A DNA stretch of 64,000 nt. It comes from Streptomyces scabiei 87.22. Lineage in GTDB: Bacteria; Actinomycetota; Actinomycetes; Streptomycetales; Streptomycetaceae. The position numbers were made by a program, and so were the translations under genes. The notes beneath the pieces are model-generated. The model was not told where the DNA came from and searched no databases. It saw only the letters and a list, made by a program, of their open reading frames with translations. Shown here piece by piece: positions 14,169 through 21,635 of this stretch; positions within the stretch are counted from its first letter, which is position 1, and each line of letters starts with the position of its first letter. The stretch spans positions 3,658,001 through 3,722,000 of the forward strand of contig NC_013929.1 of NCBI RefSeq assembly GCF_000091305.1, given 5' to 3'.

Positions 14169-17100
14169 ATGTCAGTGCGTGACCAAGAGGACGAGGTGCG
14201 GGACGCCCTGTTCGATCTCGTACAGGACGTCCACTTGCATCATCTCAGCGAGGAGGCCGCGGAGCGGCACATACGGTCCGCCGACTGGCCGCTGGACCAG
14301 GACCTGGCGCGCCTTCTGGTGGCGTCCGGCCTGCAGTACGTCAAGGACGGAAGCCCGTCGACGGGCTATCTCATGGCCCGGCTCCTCATGGCCCTGTCCG
14401 AGGAGCGTTGGGGGCGGGGCATGTCGTCCCCGTGGTGGTTGGCCGCCGACCTGCTGGTGGAGGCTGTACGGCTCGACCTCGTCGTCCGGCCGAGCGGCAA
14501 GCGGCTGCGGCTGGCCTGTGCCGTCGCCGACGAGCAGATCGAAACTCTTCGGCAAGCGGGCGAACTGGACGAACTGGCCCAGACTATGTATGCGGCAGGC
14601 ATCCTGCGGGTCCATCCGCATCTCCTGGGGCCCGGGCCGGGCGATGCCACCGCCATCCAGCGGCGGCAGATCCGCAGCCAATTGCGCGGCAGCCTGTTCA
14701 GCACGGATGCCGAGGATGTGGACCCGGACTCCATCGACGCCATGCCCCACCCCGTGGACGATGCCCTGGAGGCGCTGCCCTACCTCTACGGTGCACTGGG
14801 CCTGAGCCGCGGGCACGAGCGCGCCCGCTGTCTGAACGGCGTGAACGAGGCGCTCATCCTTGTGGGCGATCCCGCGGGCGAAGGCTGGATGACAGACCTC
14901 TACCTGGAGAACGCCAGGACTGCGGCACGGCTGATCGACCCGGCGCGTGATCCGGTGAACGCGCTGCGGCTGCGGCGAATTCTCGTGGACTCCGACGGCG
15001 AGCCCGTGCCGGACACGCTGGAGGAGCTGCTGCCGATGCCGCTGCCCGAGTTGCTGCGGGCGCTGGGCGAACGGGAGACCTGGGCCGTGATGGAGCAAGC
15101 CCTGCCTCTGCTGCGGGAGACCGGCCGACGCGACCTCCTGCGGCAACTGGTGACCGCCGCCCACACCGAGCTGCCCACGCCCAGAGAACCTGATCAGCTC
15201 TGGCAGCTGTGGCTGAGCCACGTCCATGTGCTGCCCGGCGACCCGACGCCCTGCCCGGGTGAGGACACCGAGGCGGAGATCATGCGCGCGTTCGCCGAGA
15301 CAACGTCGGCGCCGGACCCCGCCCCCGCCGCCACTCTGCATCTGGCGGCGCACCTCTACGACGCCGGAGACGGCCGGGCCGCCTGTGCCGCGATCGAGCG
15401 ACTGCCCGATGTGCTGCCGGACTGGGGGCCCGAAGCCGGGACCGCCGTCGGATACCTGCTCGCCTGCGTGTCGGCCGCGGCGGCCACCCAGCACGAGACG
15501 GACGGAGAACTGGCCGATGCGGTCTTCCGGCATGCGGTCGCCGCACATCACCATGCTGTCGTGGGCTTGGGTGTCCAGGCCCTGCTTGAACTGGAACTGA
15601 TGGTGGAATGCGCCGAGGCGGGCAGCGAGGACGAGGTCATGCGAGCGGGCGTCCTGCTGCGGACGTCGGTCGCCCCGCGCCTGTGTGCGGGACTGTTCGA
15701 GACCGCTGCCTTCGCCCTCGTCACAGCAGCCCAGAGGCTCGGCAGCCACACAGCGGGAGAGCAGTCATGGTCCGCACTGCTGATGCTGCATGCGACCGCC
15801 AAGGGGCTCGACTTCTCCCGCGCACTGGAAGTCCCCGGGCCCCGGTACTCCACCCCGGTACTCGCGGAACTCCGGCAGCGCGCCGAAGAACTTGAGAGCA
15901 GGCTCGGCGGGGCCGTGCCCCCGCGTCTGGACGACTTCGGCGAAGACCTGGAGATGCTCTGCTACGCGGGTCCCCAGGAATACGCCCAGGGCCACAGTGA
16001 CCAGGAGCTTCAGGGCAACCTCCGGCGTTCCTTCGACCGTCAGCTCTCCCGCAGCCTGTACCTGCCGGGTCCGGTGGAGGACGGCTCTGCGTACCCGGCG
16101 TTGAGCGACGTCATGGCCGCTCTTCCCGCCGACACCGTGCTGATCTCGCTCTGGATCGGCTGGCAACCACGCGATATGGAAGCGGTCGGACCGGACGGGG
16201 AGCGCGCCGCCGCACTGCATCTGATGACGATCACCGCGGAAGGTGTTCAGGACGTCCGTGTGCGGCCATTCCTCGACACGCCCAACGTGCTGATCCAGAT
16301 CAGCCAGGACGGCTACCGCCAGACCATGCATCCCTTCGCCCAGGACGTGGCCGAGGTGCGCGGGGTGGCCCGGGCCGACCCCCTGCATCGGGAGGTCACC
16401 CGGCTCGGCGAGGAGAGGTTGGACTTCGGCGACTTCTTCGGCACCCTAGGCGACGTACTGACCCGCCTCCACGGCGAGGGCAAGCGCCACCTCTGTTTCT
16501 GGGCCCACGGGCCCTTCCACTACCTGCCCTTCCCGCTCCTGAGGCTGGCGGGTCGGCCCCTCGCAGACGACTGGACAGTGACCACCGTGCCGAGCCCGGT
16601 CTGTGTCACCGGCCCCCGGGACCCCGAGCCACGCACCGGTACGGGGCTCGTGTCGCTGGGTGCCGCCCTGGGCGGCACGCCCTGGGGGCTGCGGCCCGAG
16701 CCTGTGCTGGACGACCACGCGGCGGCGGTGGCCGCGCTGTCCGGCGGCGTCACCCTGGTCGGCCCGGACGCGACCCCGGCGTCCTTCCTGGCCGGTACCG
16801 AGGGAGCCCGCTATGTGCATGTGGCGGCGCACGGCGCGCACAGCCAGGACACTTCCTGGTTCCAGTGCCTGTATCTCAACCCGCCTGAGGATGGAGCGGA
16901 TGGGCGGTTGTTTGCACATGACGTGCTCGCCTACGACATGCGCGGCGTCGACCTGGTCACCCTGGCCGCCTGCGAATCAGCGCTCGGGCGGTTCGATCTC
17001 GCTGACAACCCGCGCGGGCTGCCAGCCGCCTTTCTGCTGGCCGGGGCACGGGCTGTGGTCGGCTGTCTGTGGCCGGTACGAACTGACGCGGCCACCTGTT

Positions 17101-17261
17101 TCTTCGGTGAGCTGTACCGGCATCTCACCGAGCACCACGACACTCTGCACGCGTTCCGGCACGCCCAGTCAGTCACCCGCGACCGCTTCCCCCAGTACCG
17201 CGACTGGGGCACCTTCACTTATCACGGCGGCTGGACCCGCCCCGAGCCTAGGAACGGCTGA
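14169..17261 (+). CDS. CHAT-domain (caspase-like) protease with helical N-terminus
   Basis: A 1030-residue protein. The C-terminal 250 residues form a CHAT domain, a caspase-like cysteine protease fold, with catalytic His in YVHVAAHGAH (H888) and Cys in LVTLAACESALG (C935). The downstream GLPAAFLLAGARAVVGCLWPV is also family-typical. The first 600 residues are helical, TPR-like, and probably sense or scaffold. CHAT proteases in bacterial conflict systems cleave partner or host proteins on activation, as in the TPR-CHAT partner of type III-E CRISPR gRAMP systems. ATG 14169 has a GGGGGGA just upstream and is preferred over the in-frame GTG 14040. The stop overlaps the next start (TGATG), so the two genes form an operon. 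The substrate may be the downstream protein, but this is inference. Confidence 0.82.
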   Translation: MSVRDQEDEVRDALFDLVQDVHLHHLSEEAAERHIRSADWPLDQDLARLLVASGLQYVKDGSPSTGYLMARLLMALSEERWGRGMSSPWWLAADLLVEAVRLDLVVRPSGKRLRLACAVADEQIETLRQAGELDELAQTMYAAGILRVHPHLLGPGPGDATAIQRRQIRSQLRGSLFSTDAEDVDPDSIDAMPHPVDDALEALPYLYGALGLSRGHERARCLNGVNEALILVGDPAGEGWMTDLYLENARTAARLIDPARDPVNALRLRRILVDSDGEPVPDTLEELLPMPLPELLRALGERETWAVMEQALPLLRETGRRDLLRQLVTAAHTELPTPREPDQLWQLWLSHVHVLPGDPTPCPGEDTEAEIMRAFAETTSAPDPAPAATLHLAAHLYDAGDGRAACAAIERLPDVLPDWGPEAGTAVGYLLACVSAAAATQHETDGELADAVFRHAVAAHHHAVVGLGVQALLELELMVECAEAGSEDEVMRAGVLLRTSVAPRLCAGLFETAAFALVTAAQRLGSHTAGEQSWSALLMLHATAKGLDFSRALEVPGPRYSTPVLAELRQRAEELESRLGGAVPPRLDDFGEDLEMLCYAGPQEYAQGHSDQELQGNLRRSFDRQLSRSLYLPGPVEDGSAYPALSDVMAALPADTVLISLWIGWQPRDMEAVGPDGERAAALHLMTITAEGVQDVRVRPFLDTPNVLIQISQDGYRQTMHPFAQDVAEVRGVARADPLHREVTRLGEERLDFGDFFGTLGDVLTRLHGEGKRHLCFWAHGPFHYLPFPLLRLAGRPLADDWTVTTVPSPVCVTGPRDPEPRTGTGLVSLGAALGGTPWGLRPEPVLDDHAAAVAALSGGVTLVGPDATPASFLAGTEGARYVHVAAHGAHSQDTSWFQCLYLNPPEDGADGRLFAHDVLAYDMRGVDLVTLAACESALGRFDLADNPRGLPAAFLLAGARAVVGCLWPVRTDAATCFFGELYRHLTEHHDTLHAFRHAQSVTRDRFPQYRDWGTFTYHGGWTRPEPRNG

Positions 17262-18001
17262 TGGCTCTCGAACTTCCGCCGCTCACCACCTACGACGTCG
17301 ATCTGGTCGTCCCCGCCACGCTCCAGGGGAACACCGCCGAGGAGCGCATCCGCCGTCGTCTGACCGTCACTGAGCCGTATGTCACCCGGCGGAGCTTGGA
17401 ACAGCTGCACGAGCTGGGGGTGAACCCGGTGCTGCTGTCGGCGTCCTCGCCCGATGACGACTACTTCTTGCTGGCGTTCGGCTGTGCGTTCCGGCCTGGT
17501 CCGGACGGCGACTCCGCCCCCTTCAAGGAGGCAAACATCGGCATCCGGCTCGACTCGCCCGGTATCGGAAGGGCACCCGTGGCGCTCGCGCTGTCCCCCG
17601 ACACGGCGAGCGCTACGAGCGGGAACCGCAGTTTTCGGATTGCCCTATCGCTACCACTCGGTGTGGCGGAGCCGTCCGTGGAGTACGCGGCGGACAGCCC
17701 AAGGGAGGAGCGCTATCTCACCGCGTACGGCCTGGGCAGCAGCAACCCAGAGTGGTCGCTGCGCGAGCAGCCGGGGCATCCGCTCGAGGGGGACGTCCTG
17801 CTGGCGGTGGTGGTGTGCGTACCCGCCGGCGTCCCCGTTGTGGCCGAGGTCATCGTGGCGGCTTCCCTGCGAAGGCTCAAGGTCCTGCGCAGCCGGGCGG
17901 AGCTGCCGCCGCGACTACACACGATCGATCTGTCGTCTCACGCACGGCGGACGCTGCCCGGCGGCCCCGCCGGGGCGCTGCCCCAGGAAACGGGCCAGTA
18001 G
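17261..18001 (+). CDS. unknown protein coupled to CHAT protease
   Basis: A 246-residue protein whose ATG overlaps the CHAT stop as TGATG. No family was recognised. The sequence suggests alternating strands (YDVDLVVPATL, DDYFLLAFGCAF, FRIALSLPLGV, GDVLLAVVVCVPAGVPVVAEVIVAAS), so a beta-rich fold is likely. A charged linker (RSRAELPPRLHTID) and a Gly/Pro-rich tail follow. It has no signal peptide; the hydrophobic run near residue 190 is short for a TM helix. Obligate coupling makes it a candidate substrate, regulator or effector of the protease. A terminator follows immediately. Confidence 0.65.
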   Translation: MALELPPLTTYDVDLVVPATLQGNTAEERIRRRLTVTEPYVTRRSLEQLHELGVNPVLLSASSPDDDYFLLAFGCAFRPGPDGDSAPFKEANIGIRLDSPGIGRAPVALALSPDTASATSGNRSFRIALSLPLGVAEPSVEYAADSPREERYLTAYGLGSSNPEWSLREQPGHPLEGDVLLAVVVCVPAGVPVVAEVIVAASLRRLKVLRSRAELPPRLHTIDLSSHARRTLPGGPAGALPQETGQ

Positions 18002-18009
18002 AGGCCGAG

Positions 18010-18033
18010 GGCCCGCGGACGGATCCGCGGGCC
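18010..18033 (+). terminator. terminator of CHAT operon
   Basis: A 10-bp perfect stem GGCCCGCGGA (18010-18019) with TCCGCGGGCC (18024-18033) and a CGGA loop. It lies 8 bases after the stop of the second operon gene. Confidence 0.8.
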
Positions 18034-18172
18034 GTGCCATGGCACGTTCCATGATCGGTTGAGAGATGGCTGCTTATGCGGCACGGGGTGATTCGGCGAT
18101 GGGGAGCCGCTGGCTGACTTCAGTTGCCGCACGTGGGAAGCGCTCGGAGCGCAACGTGCGCTGTACGGTCGC

Positions 18173-18257
18173 GTTGACAGCAAAGTTAGTCCGCGCAGCT
18201 CAGCCGCCTCGCGTCAGACTGGATTCGCTGTCAACGGACAACTGCTGTCCGCTGACA
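18173..18257 (-). mobile_element. putative Tn7-like right end
   Basis: AGACTGGATTCGCTGTCAACGG (18216-18237) is the reverse complement of the outer left-end site (TTGACAGCGAATCCAG). It is followed by AACTGCTGTCC (18240-18250) and TGACA (18253-18257), a plausible ACA tip. A further site in the opposite orientation, GTTGACAGCAAAGTTAGTCC, lies at 18173-18192. The outermost right site and the 5.9-kb left end would bound a roughly 12.4-kb element. Mixed orientations show a rearranged end, so the boundary is tentative. Confidence 0.5.
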
Positions 18258-18258
18258 T

Positions 18259-18337
18259 TGTGGGATCTCAATTTCCGTGACCGAATCTCACGACCGATGG
18301 CCAAGCGGTGGCCGATCGGCCACGGATCTGAGATTGG
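18259..18337 (+). repeat. cassette-flanking repeat, copy 1
   Basis: A 79-bp sequence aligned without gaps to 20841-20919 at roughly 75% identity, including the identical 16-mer GAATCTCACGACCGAT. The ends form imperfect inverted arms: GGATCTCAATTTCCGTG near the start and CACGGATCTGAGATT near the end. It starts within a few bases of the putative transposon right end. Confidence 0.65.
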
Positions 18338-18465
18338 CTGGTAAGCCCCTGTCCCGTCTCGCTGCTGGGACATGCCGTCTGTGCCAGGCGAGAGCGGATG
18401 GCCAGGCTGTGGAAGAGCCACCGCGGCAGCGAGATACTGAGGCCGTGGAGACCGGACAGGTTCGC

Positions 18466-19203
18466 ATGCTGCACTTTGCGGTCGAGTGGGTCGATCAACA
18501 CCCGGTGACCTGGCTCGAAGGTGCCTTCCCCGCCTCGTACGAGGTCGAAGGTTGGAAGCTGACGCTCACCGAAACGAGGCTCGCCGCCGCGCCAGCTGCG
18601 CCGATGATCGAGGACGAGGCACGCTCGGCCGTCATGCCGCTACTGGATACTTGGTCGGCCGAGCTTGAAGTTGATCAGCGCCTCGTCGTGATGCTCTACT
18701 ACCTCGGCGCTGACGTGGAGCCGGTTACAACTGGCGCGAAGGGAACAGTTGCCAGCGCGGACTTCGCAACTGCTTCGGCCACAGCGTTCGACGCGACCGT
18801 CGTCATTCAGCGCGACGCCCCTCCGCAGCCGGACTGGTCCTGGCGGGACACAGACGTGACCAAGGCGGCGCGGACGATGTGCCTGCGTCCTCTGCGGAGC
18901 GGGACCCGACCGATTGCAGACGCCGCGTACTGGCTCTCGACCCACCTGAAGAGGTGGGCGGCCGACGGGGATCAGACTGCAGCCGAGCGGCTCAACGTGT
19001 CCTCGGGCTACTTCAACAAGGTCAGTCAGTTGGGTGCAAGAAGCGACGAGCGGAAGGTCTCCACGGCCTCACTGACGCTGTCTGCGGAAGACAAGGAATC
19101 GCTCAGGAGGGCAGTAGAAGTGCTCATCCGGCGGCTGCACTTGGCAGAGAGTGGCCTCCACCCGGGCCCGCACCTGGACCTGTCCGATTGGCCAGCTTCG
19201 TAG
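18466..19203 (+). CDS. unknown protein of two-gene cassette
   Basis: A 245-residue protein, family not recognised. ATG 18466 was chosen; GTG 18445 is possible, and an upstream frame to 18277 runs through the flanking repeat and is unlikely. The N-terminal half (MLHFAVEWVDQHPVTWLEG ... LEVDQRLVVMLYYLGADVEP) looks alpha/beta. The C-terminal half has an HTH-like stretch (QTAAERLNVSSGYFNKVSQLGARSDERK) and a Leu-rich helix. It is followed after 120 bases by a putative nuclease on the same strand. The pair lies between two copies of a palindromic repeat in a defence-rich neighbourhood, so a regulatory or sensor role is a reasonable but unproven guess. Confidence 0.55.
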   Translation: MLHFAVEWVDQHPVTWLEGAFPASYEVEGWKLTLTETRLAAAPAAPMIEDEARSAVMPLLDTWSAELEVDQRLVVMLYYLGADVEPVTTGAKGTVASADFATASATAFDATVVIQRDAPPQPDWSWRDTDVTKAARTMCLRPLRSGTRPIADAAYWLSTHLKRWAADGDQTAAERLNVSSGYFNKVSQLGARSDERKVSTASLTLSAEDKESLRRAVEVLIRRLHLAESGLHPGPHLDLSDWPAS

Positions 19204-19323
19204 CGGTCCGGGCTCACCCGGTGACCGACTCGAAGACGGCCCACGGGCAAGCACCTCGGTTCGGGTGGGCGAGTCAGCCAAAACCGCTGGTGGGTTTGGG
19301 GGCGTAGCCCCGACAATGGCCCG

Positions 19324-20658
19324 GTGCCTGCGAAGTTGACCGATATGCCGCCTGACCGGCTGGATGCGCTGATCAAGCATCCCTTCCACCGGGAGAACGC
19401 CGAGGGGCTGATCAGGTTCATCCGCGATCTGCGGGAGTGTCACGGTCCCGAGGACTTCGTAGCCTTTCAGCACGACCTGCTGACGGCCACTCTCGAAGCG
19501 AGTCATGCGCGTGCCGCGCGAAATCGGGTGATCAAGCGGCTCAAGAGGGGAGAGAAACTCCCCGCAGACGCGCCCGAGCTGGTAGCGGGCAACCACCACG
19601 ACGTGGACGACTGGCGGCTGGAGTCGGATGTCCTTGAGCGCATAGGCCGGCAACTGCGTTCCGTGGGGGATGCCATGGCATGGAGAGCATTCGGCTACGA
19701 CCGCCGCTACATCCTCACCCTGCGGCGGAACGAAGCGCCCGGCCCGATGACCCTCGCTAAGGAAGGCACCGTCCACGAGGTCCAGTTCATGCAGCAGCAG
19801 TGGACCGAGTACCGACGCTTCGCGATGTTGCATGACTTGACGAACTGCCTACGTATCGGCGACGCGACTGTCTTCGACACCCCCGACGAGAACAACCTGC
19901 AGACCATCTACCTGCATGAGCTCAAAACAAACCCGAAACGGCGTGAGGGCGCCCAGCTCGCACGGACCCGCATGGCGGCCGAGGCACTAGACGTGAACGG
20001 GCCGCTGCCCGGACCCGACAAAGCCCGTCTCATCGAAACCGGCATACCGTACGCCAGCCACCTGTCGGCTCTCCGCGACGCCTTCGACTACGCCCACCGA
20101 GAGGGACTCAAGACGATGCGCGTGCCTGGGCAACGCGCACTGCTCGCACTCGACATCCCGGCGGCCGGCAACCGTTGGGGCCCACAGGAAGCCACGCGAC
20201 AGTTCCACTCCGCGTACGCGGCATTGCTGCGCCGCACCCGACTGACCGGACAGCAAATCTGCTTCGGCAGCGGTGACAACGCCGCCCGCAACACGATGGC
20301 CCCGCCGTGGGGCATCTATCCCCTACAGCCGGCGGAGTGCGCCGGGCTGATCGCCGACGTTCTGGTGTTCACCGTGACGATGTCTTCCGACAACTTCATC
20401 GAGGAGCTGCATAAAGCTGGCCTGAATGCCGAGTGGGTCCTGGCCGAAGGCGCCGACATGGCGCCCCTCCAGCCCGTCGTGGCGATCTACGGACATGGCC
20501 ACCGCGTCGTGATGGCCCGTGCGGAAATCGAGCGGCTACTGCTGGAACTCACCCACCTTGACACGTGGGCACGAGGAGTAGAACGCCTCCTTCAAATGGG
20601 CGTTGCAGGCTGGCAGCCGTGGCCATACTTCACTGACGAACACAAAGTCTGGGCATGA
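19324..20658 (+). CDS. putative PD-(D/E)XK-type nuclease, novel family
   Basis: A 444-residue protein with no family I can name. The segment GDATVFDTPDENN...IYLHELKTNPKRREGAQLARTRMAAE has the spacing and flavour of a restriction-endonuclease-like core: D180, E199-x-K201, then Q211/R-rich helix. The N-terminal 110 residues are helical and charged. The C-terminal part contains a hydrophobic strand (PVVAIYGHGHRVVMARAEIERLLLEL). The GTG start at 19324 lacks a good ribosome site, so ATG 19345 is an alternative. With the preceding gene it makes a cassette flanked by repeats, next to NLR and CHAT systems, which suggests a restriction-like or abortive defence role by context only. Confidence 0.5.
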   Translation: MPAKLTDMPPDRLDALIKHPFHRENAEGLIRFIRDLRECHGPEDFVAFQHDLLTATLEASHARAARNRVIKRLKRGEKLPADAPELVAGNHHDVDDWRLESDVLERIGRQLRSVGDAMAWRAFGYDRRYILTLRRNEAPGPMTLAKEGTVHEVQFMQQQWTEYRRFAMLHDLTNCLRIGDATVFDTPDENNLQTIYLHELKTNPKRREGAQLARTRMAAEALDVNGPLPGPDKARLIETGIPYASHLSALRDAFDYAHREGLKTMRVPGQRALLALDIPAAGNRWGPQEATRQFHSAYAALLRRTRLTGQQICFGSGDNAARNTMAPPWGIYPLQPAECAGLIADVLVFTVTMSSDNFIEELHKAGLNAEWVLAEGADMAPLQPVVAIYGHGHRVVMARAEIERLLLELTHLDTWARGVERLLQMGVAGWQPWPYFTDEHKVWA

Positions 20659-21260
20659 CTCGGACCGGCGGTGCTGTGTGTAACCGAGCCTGATCGGTCG
20701 CCGGATCGGGCTGGGGCGTCGGACCAAGAGGAAATGCCACCCGTCTTGAGACAAGAGCGCCCGGCCACCGCGCGAGACTGCCGGAGAAGCAACTGGTCAG
20801 CGCGAGGGCCTGTGCAACCAGCCGCGAGATCCTACACATCTGTGGGAACTCATTTTCTGGGTCGGAATCTCACGACCGATATCGGATCGGAGTCGGATGC
20901 GACACGGATTTGAGACTCGCAGGTTGCAACCGTCACTCGTTCGAGTGAAGTCGTGAAGGTGTGGCTGGCCACGTCCACGGTTCGCGGCACTCCGACGTGG
21001 AGCAGTCTGCTGGTGTCTCGTTGGAGGATGGCGAATCCCGGGATCGAAGACGGGCACACGGAGTGAGTGCGCGAACCAGGGCATGAACGTCGTAAAGGCT
21101 GAGGTCCAGAGCAAGATGAGGATCCGTTAAGCGCCCAGGCGTGAGTAGCGCCGGTCCGGTTCCGCGAGGCGGCAGGCTGGCATTACCCCATTGGTTTACA
21201 GCTTTCTCTAGCCAACGTGAAGCTCTGCCAGGGGAGTTGGTGGCCTGGCATCATGCGGTC
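20659..21260. other. long intergenic region before second NLR pair
   Basis: About 600 bases without a supported gene. It holds the second cassette repeat (20841-20919) and a short palindrome CACTCG-TT-CGAGTG near 20934. The remainder (20950-21260) is less GC-rich and presumably contains the promoter for the 21261 operon; no reliable -10/-35 pair was identified. Confidence 0.45.
20841..20919 (+). repeat. cassette-flanking repeat, copy 2
   Basis: Ungapped partner of 18259-18337, 2582 bp away in direct orientation. It keeps GAATCTCACGACCGAT, CACGGAT and TGAGA, with divergence concentrated in the middle. The palindromic arms are partly preserved (GGAACTCATTTTC / CACGGATTTGAGACT). Confidence 0.65.
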
Positions 21261-21635
21261 ATGTCTGATGCCGAACTGCTCGCCATCGCCACGGGTGCCG
21301 CAGCAACGATTCTCGCCGACGCCGTTCGCTTGGGATGGGACCGCGCCCGTGCGACGGTTGACCGCCTTTTTCGGCAAGGCACTCAGGGCGAGCGCGACGC
21401 GGCACTGGGCGCGCTGTCGCGGGGCGTTGCCGACGACGACCGCCGCATCGCCTTGGCATCACTCCTCGCCGCCCACGCGGAACGCCGCCCCGAGGTCCTG
21501 GCAGAACTTCGTTCTCTGGCAGCTTCCCCGTCCGCTGCCCCCGCCCTGCAGGTACAGCGCAATGAGGGATCGGGAACGTTCATCGCCGGCGATGTGATCG
21601 GGGGGCTCACCATCAACCACGACAGTTCCCGGTGA
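21261..21635 (+). CDS. small Bell-like protein with C-terminal amyloid-type motif
   Basis: A 124-residue protein from ATG 21261. The first 90 residues are Ala/Leu-rich helices (LLAIATGAAATILADAVRLGWDRARATVDRLF), resembling the actinobacterial Bell-type death-domain-like proteins described as NLR partners. The C-terminus ends with GSGTFIAGDVIGGLTINHD. The next protein has GSGTFVGRVMGDVTINYG near its N-terminus. Shared motifs of this kind fit the bacterial amyloid signalling model in which an activated NLR templates the partner into a fibre that triggers killing. The stop overlaps the next start as GTGA. Family assignment is from memory of motif style, not a search. Confidence 0.65.
   Translation: MSDAELLAIATGAAATILADAVRLGWDRARATVDRLFRQGTQGERDAALGALSRGVADDDRRIALASLLAAHAERRPEVLAELRSLAASPSAAPALQVQRNEGSGTFIAGDVIGGLTINHDSSR

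Larger units (their letters stand above)
18034..18465. other. transposon right end and cassette repeat region
   Basis: No gene is supported in this interval. It contains the two transposon-end-like sites (18173-18237), the second copy of AACTGCTGTCC (18240-18250), and the first copy of the 79-bp cassette repeat (18259-18337), all listed separately. The upstream region of the next gene lies at 18340-18465. Confidence 0.5.

Noticed and set aside
14172..15749. 525-codon minus-strand frame
   Set aside because: Antisense to the CHAT-protein gene; no motif and Gln/His/Arg-rich composition typical of shadows.
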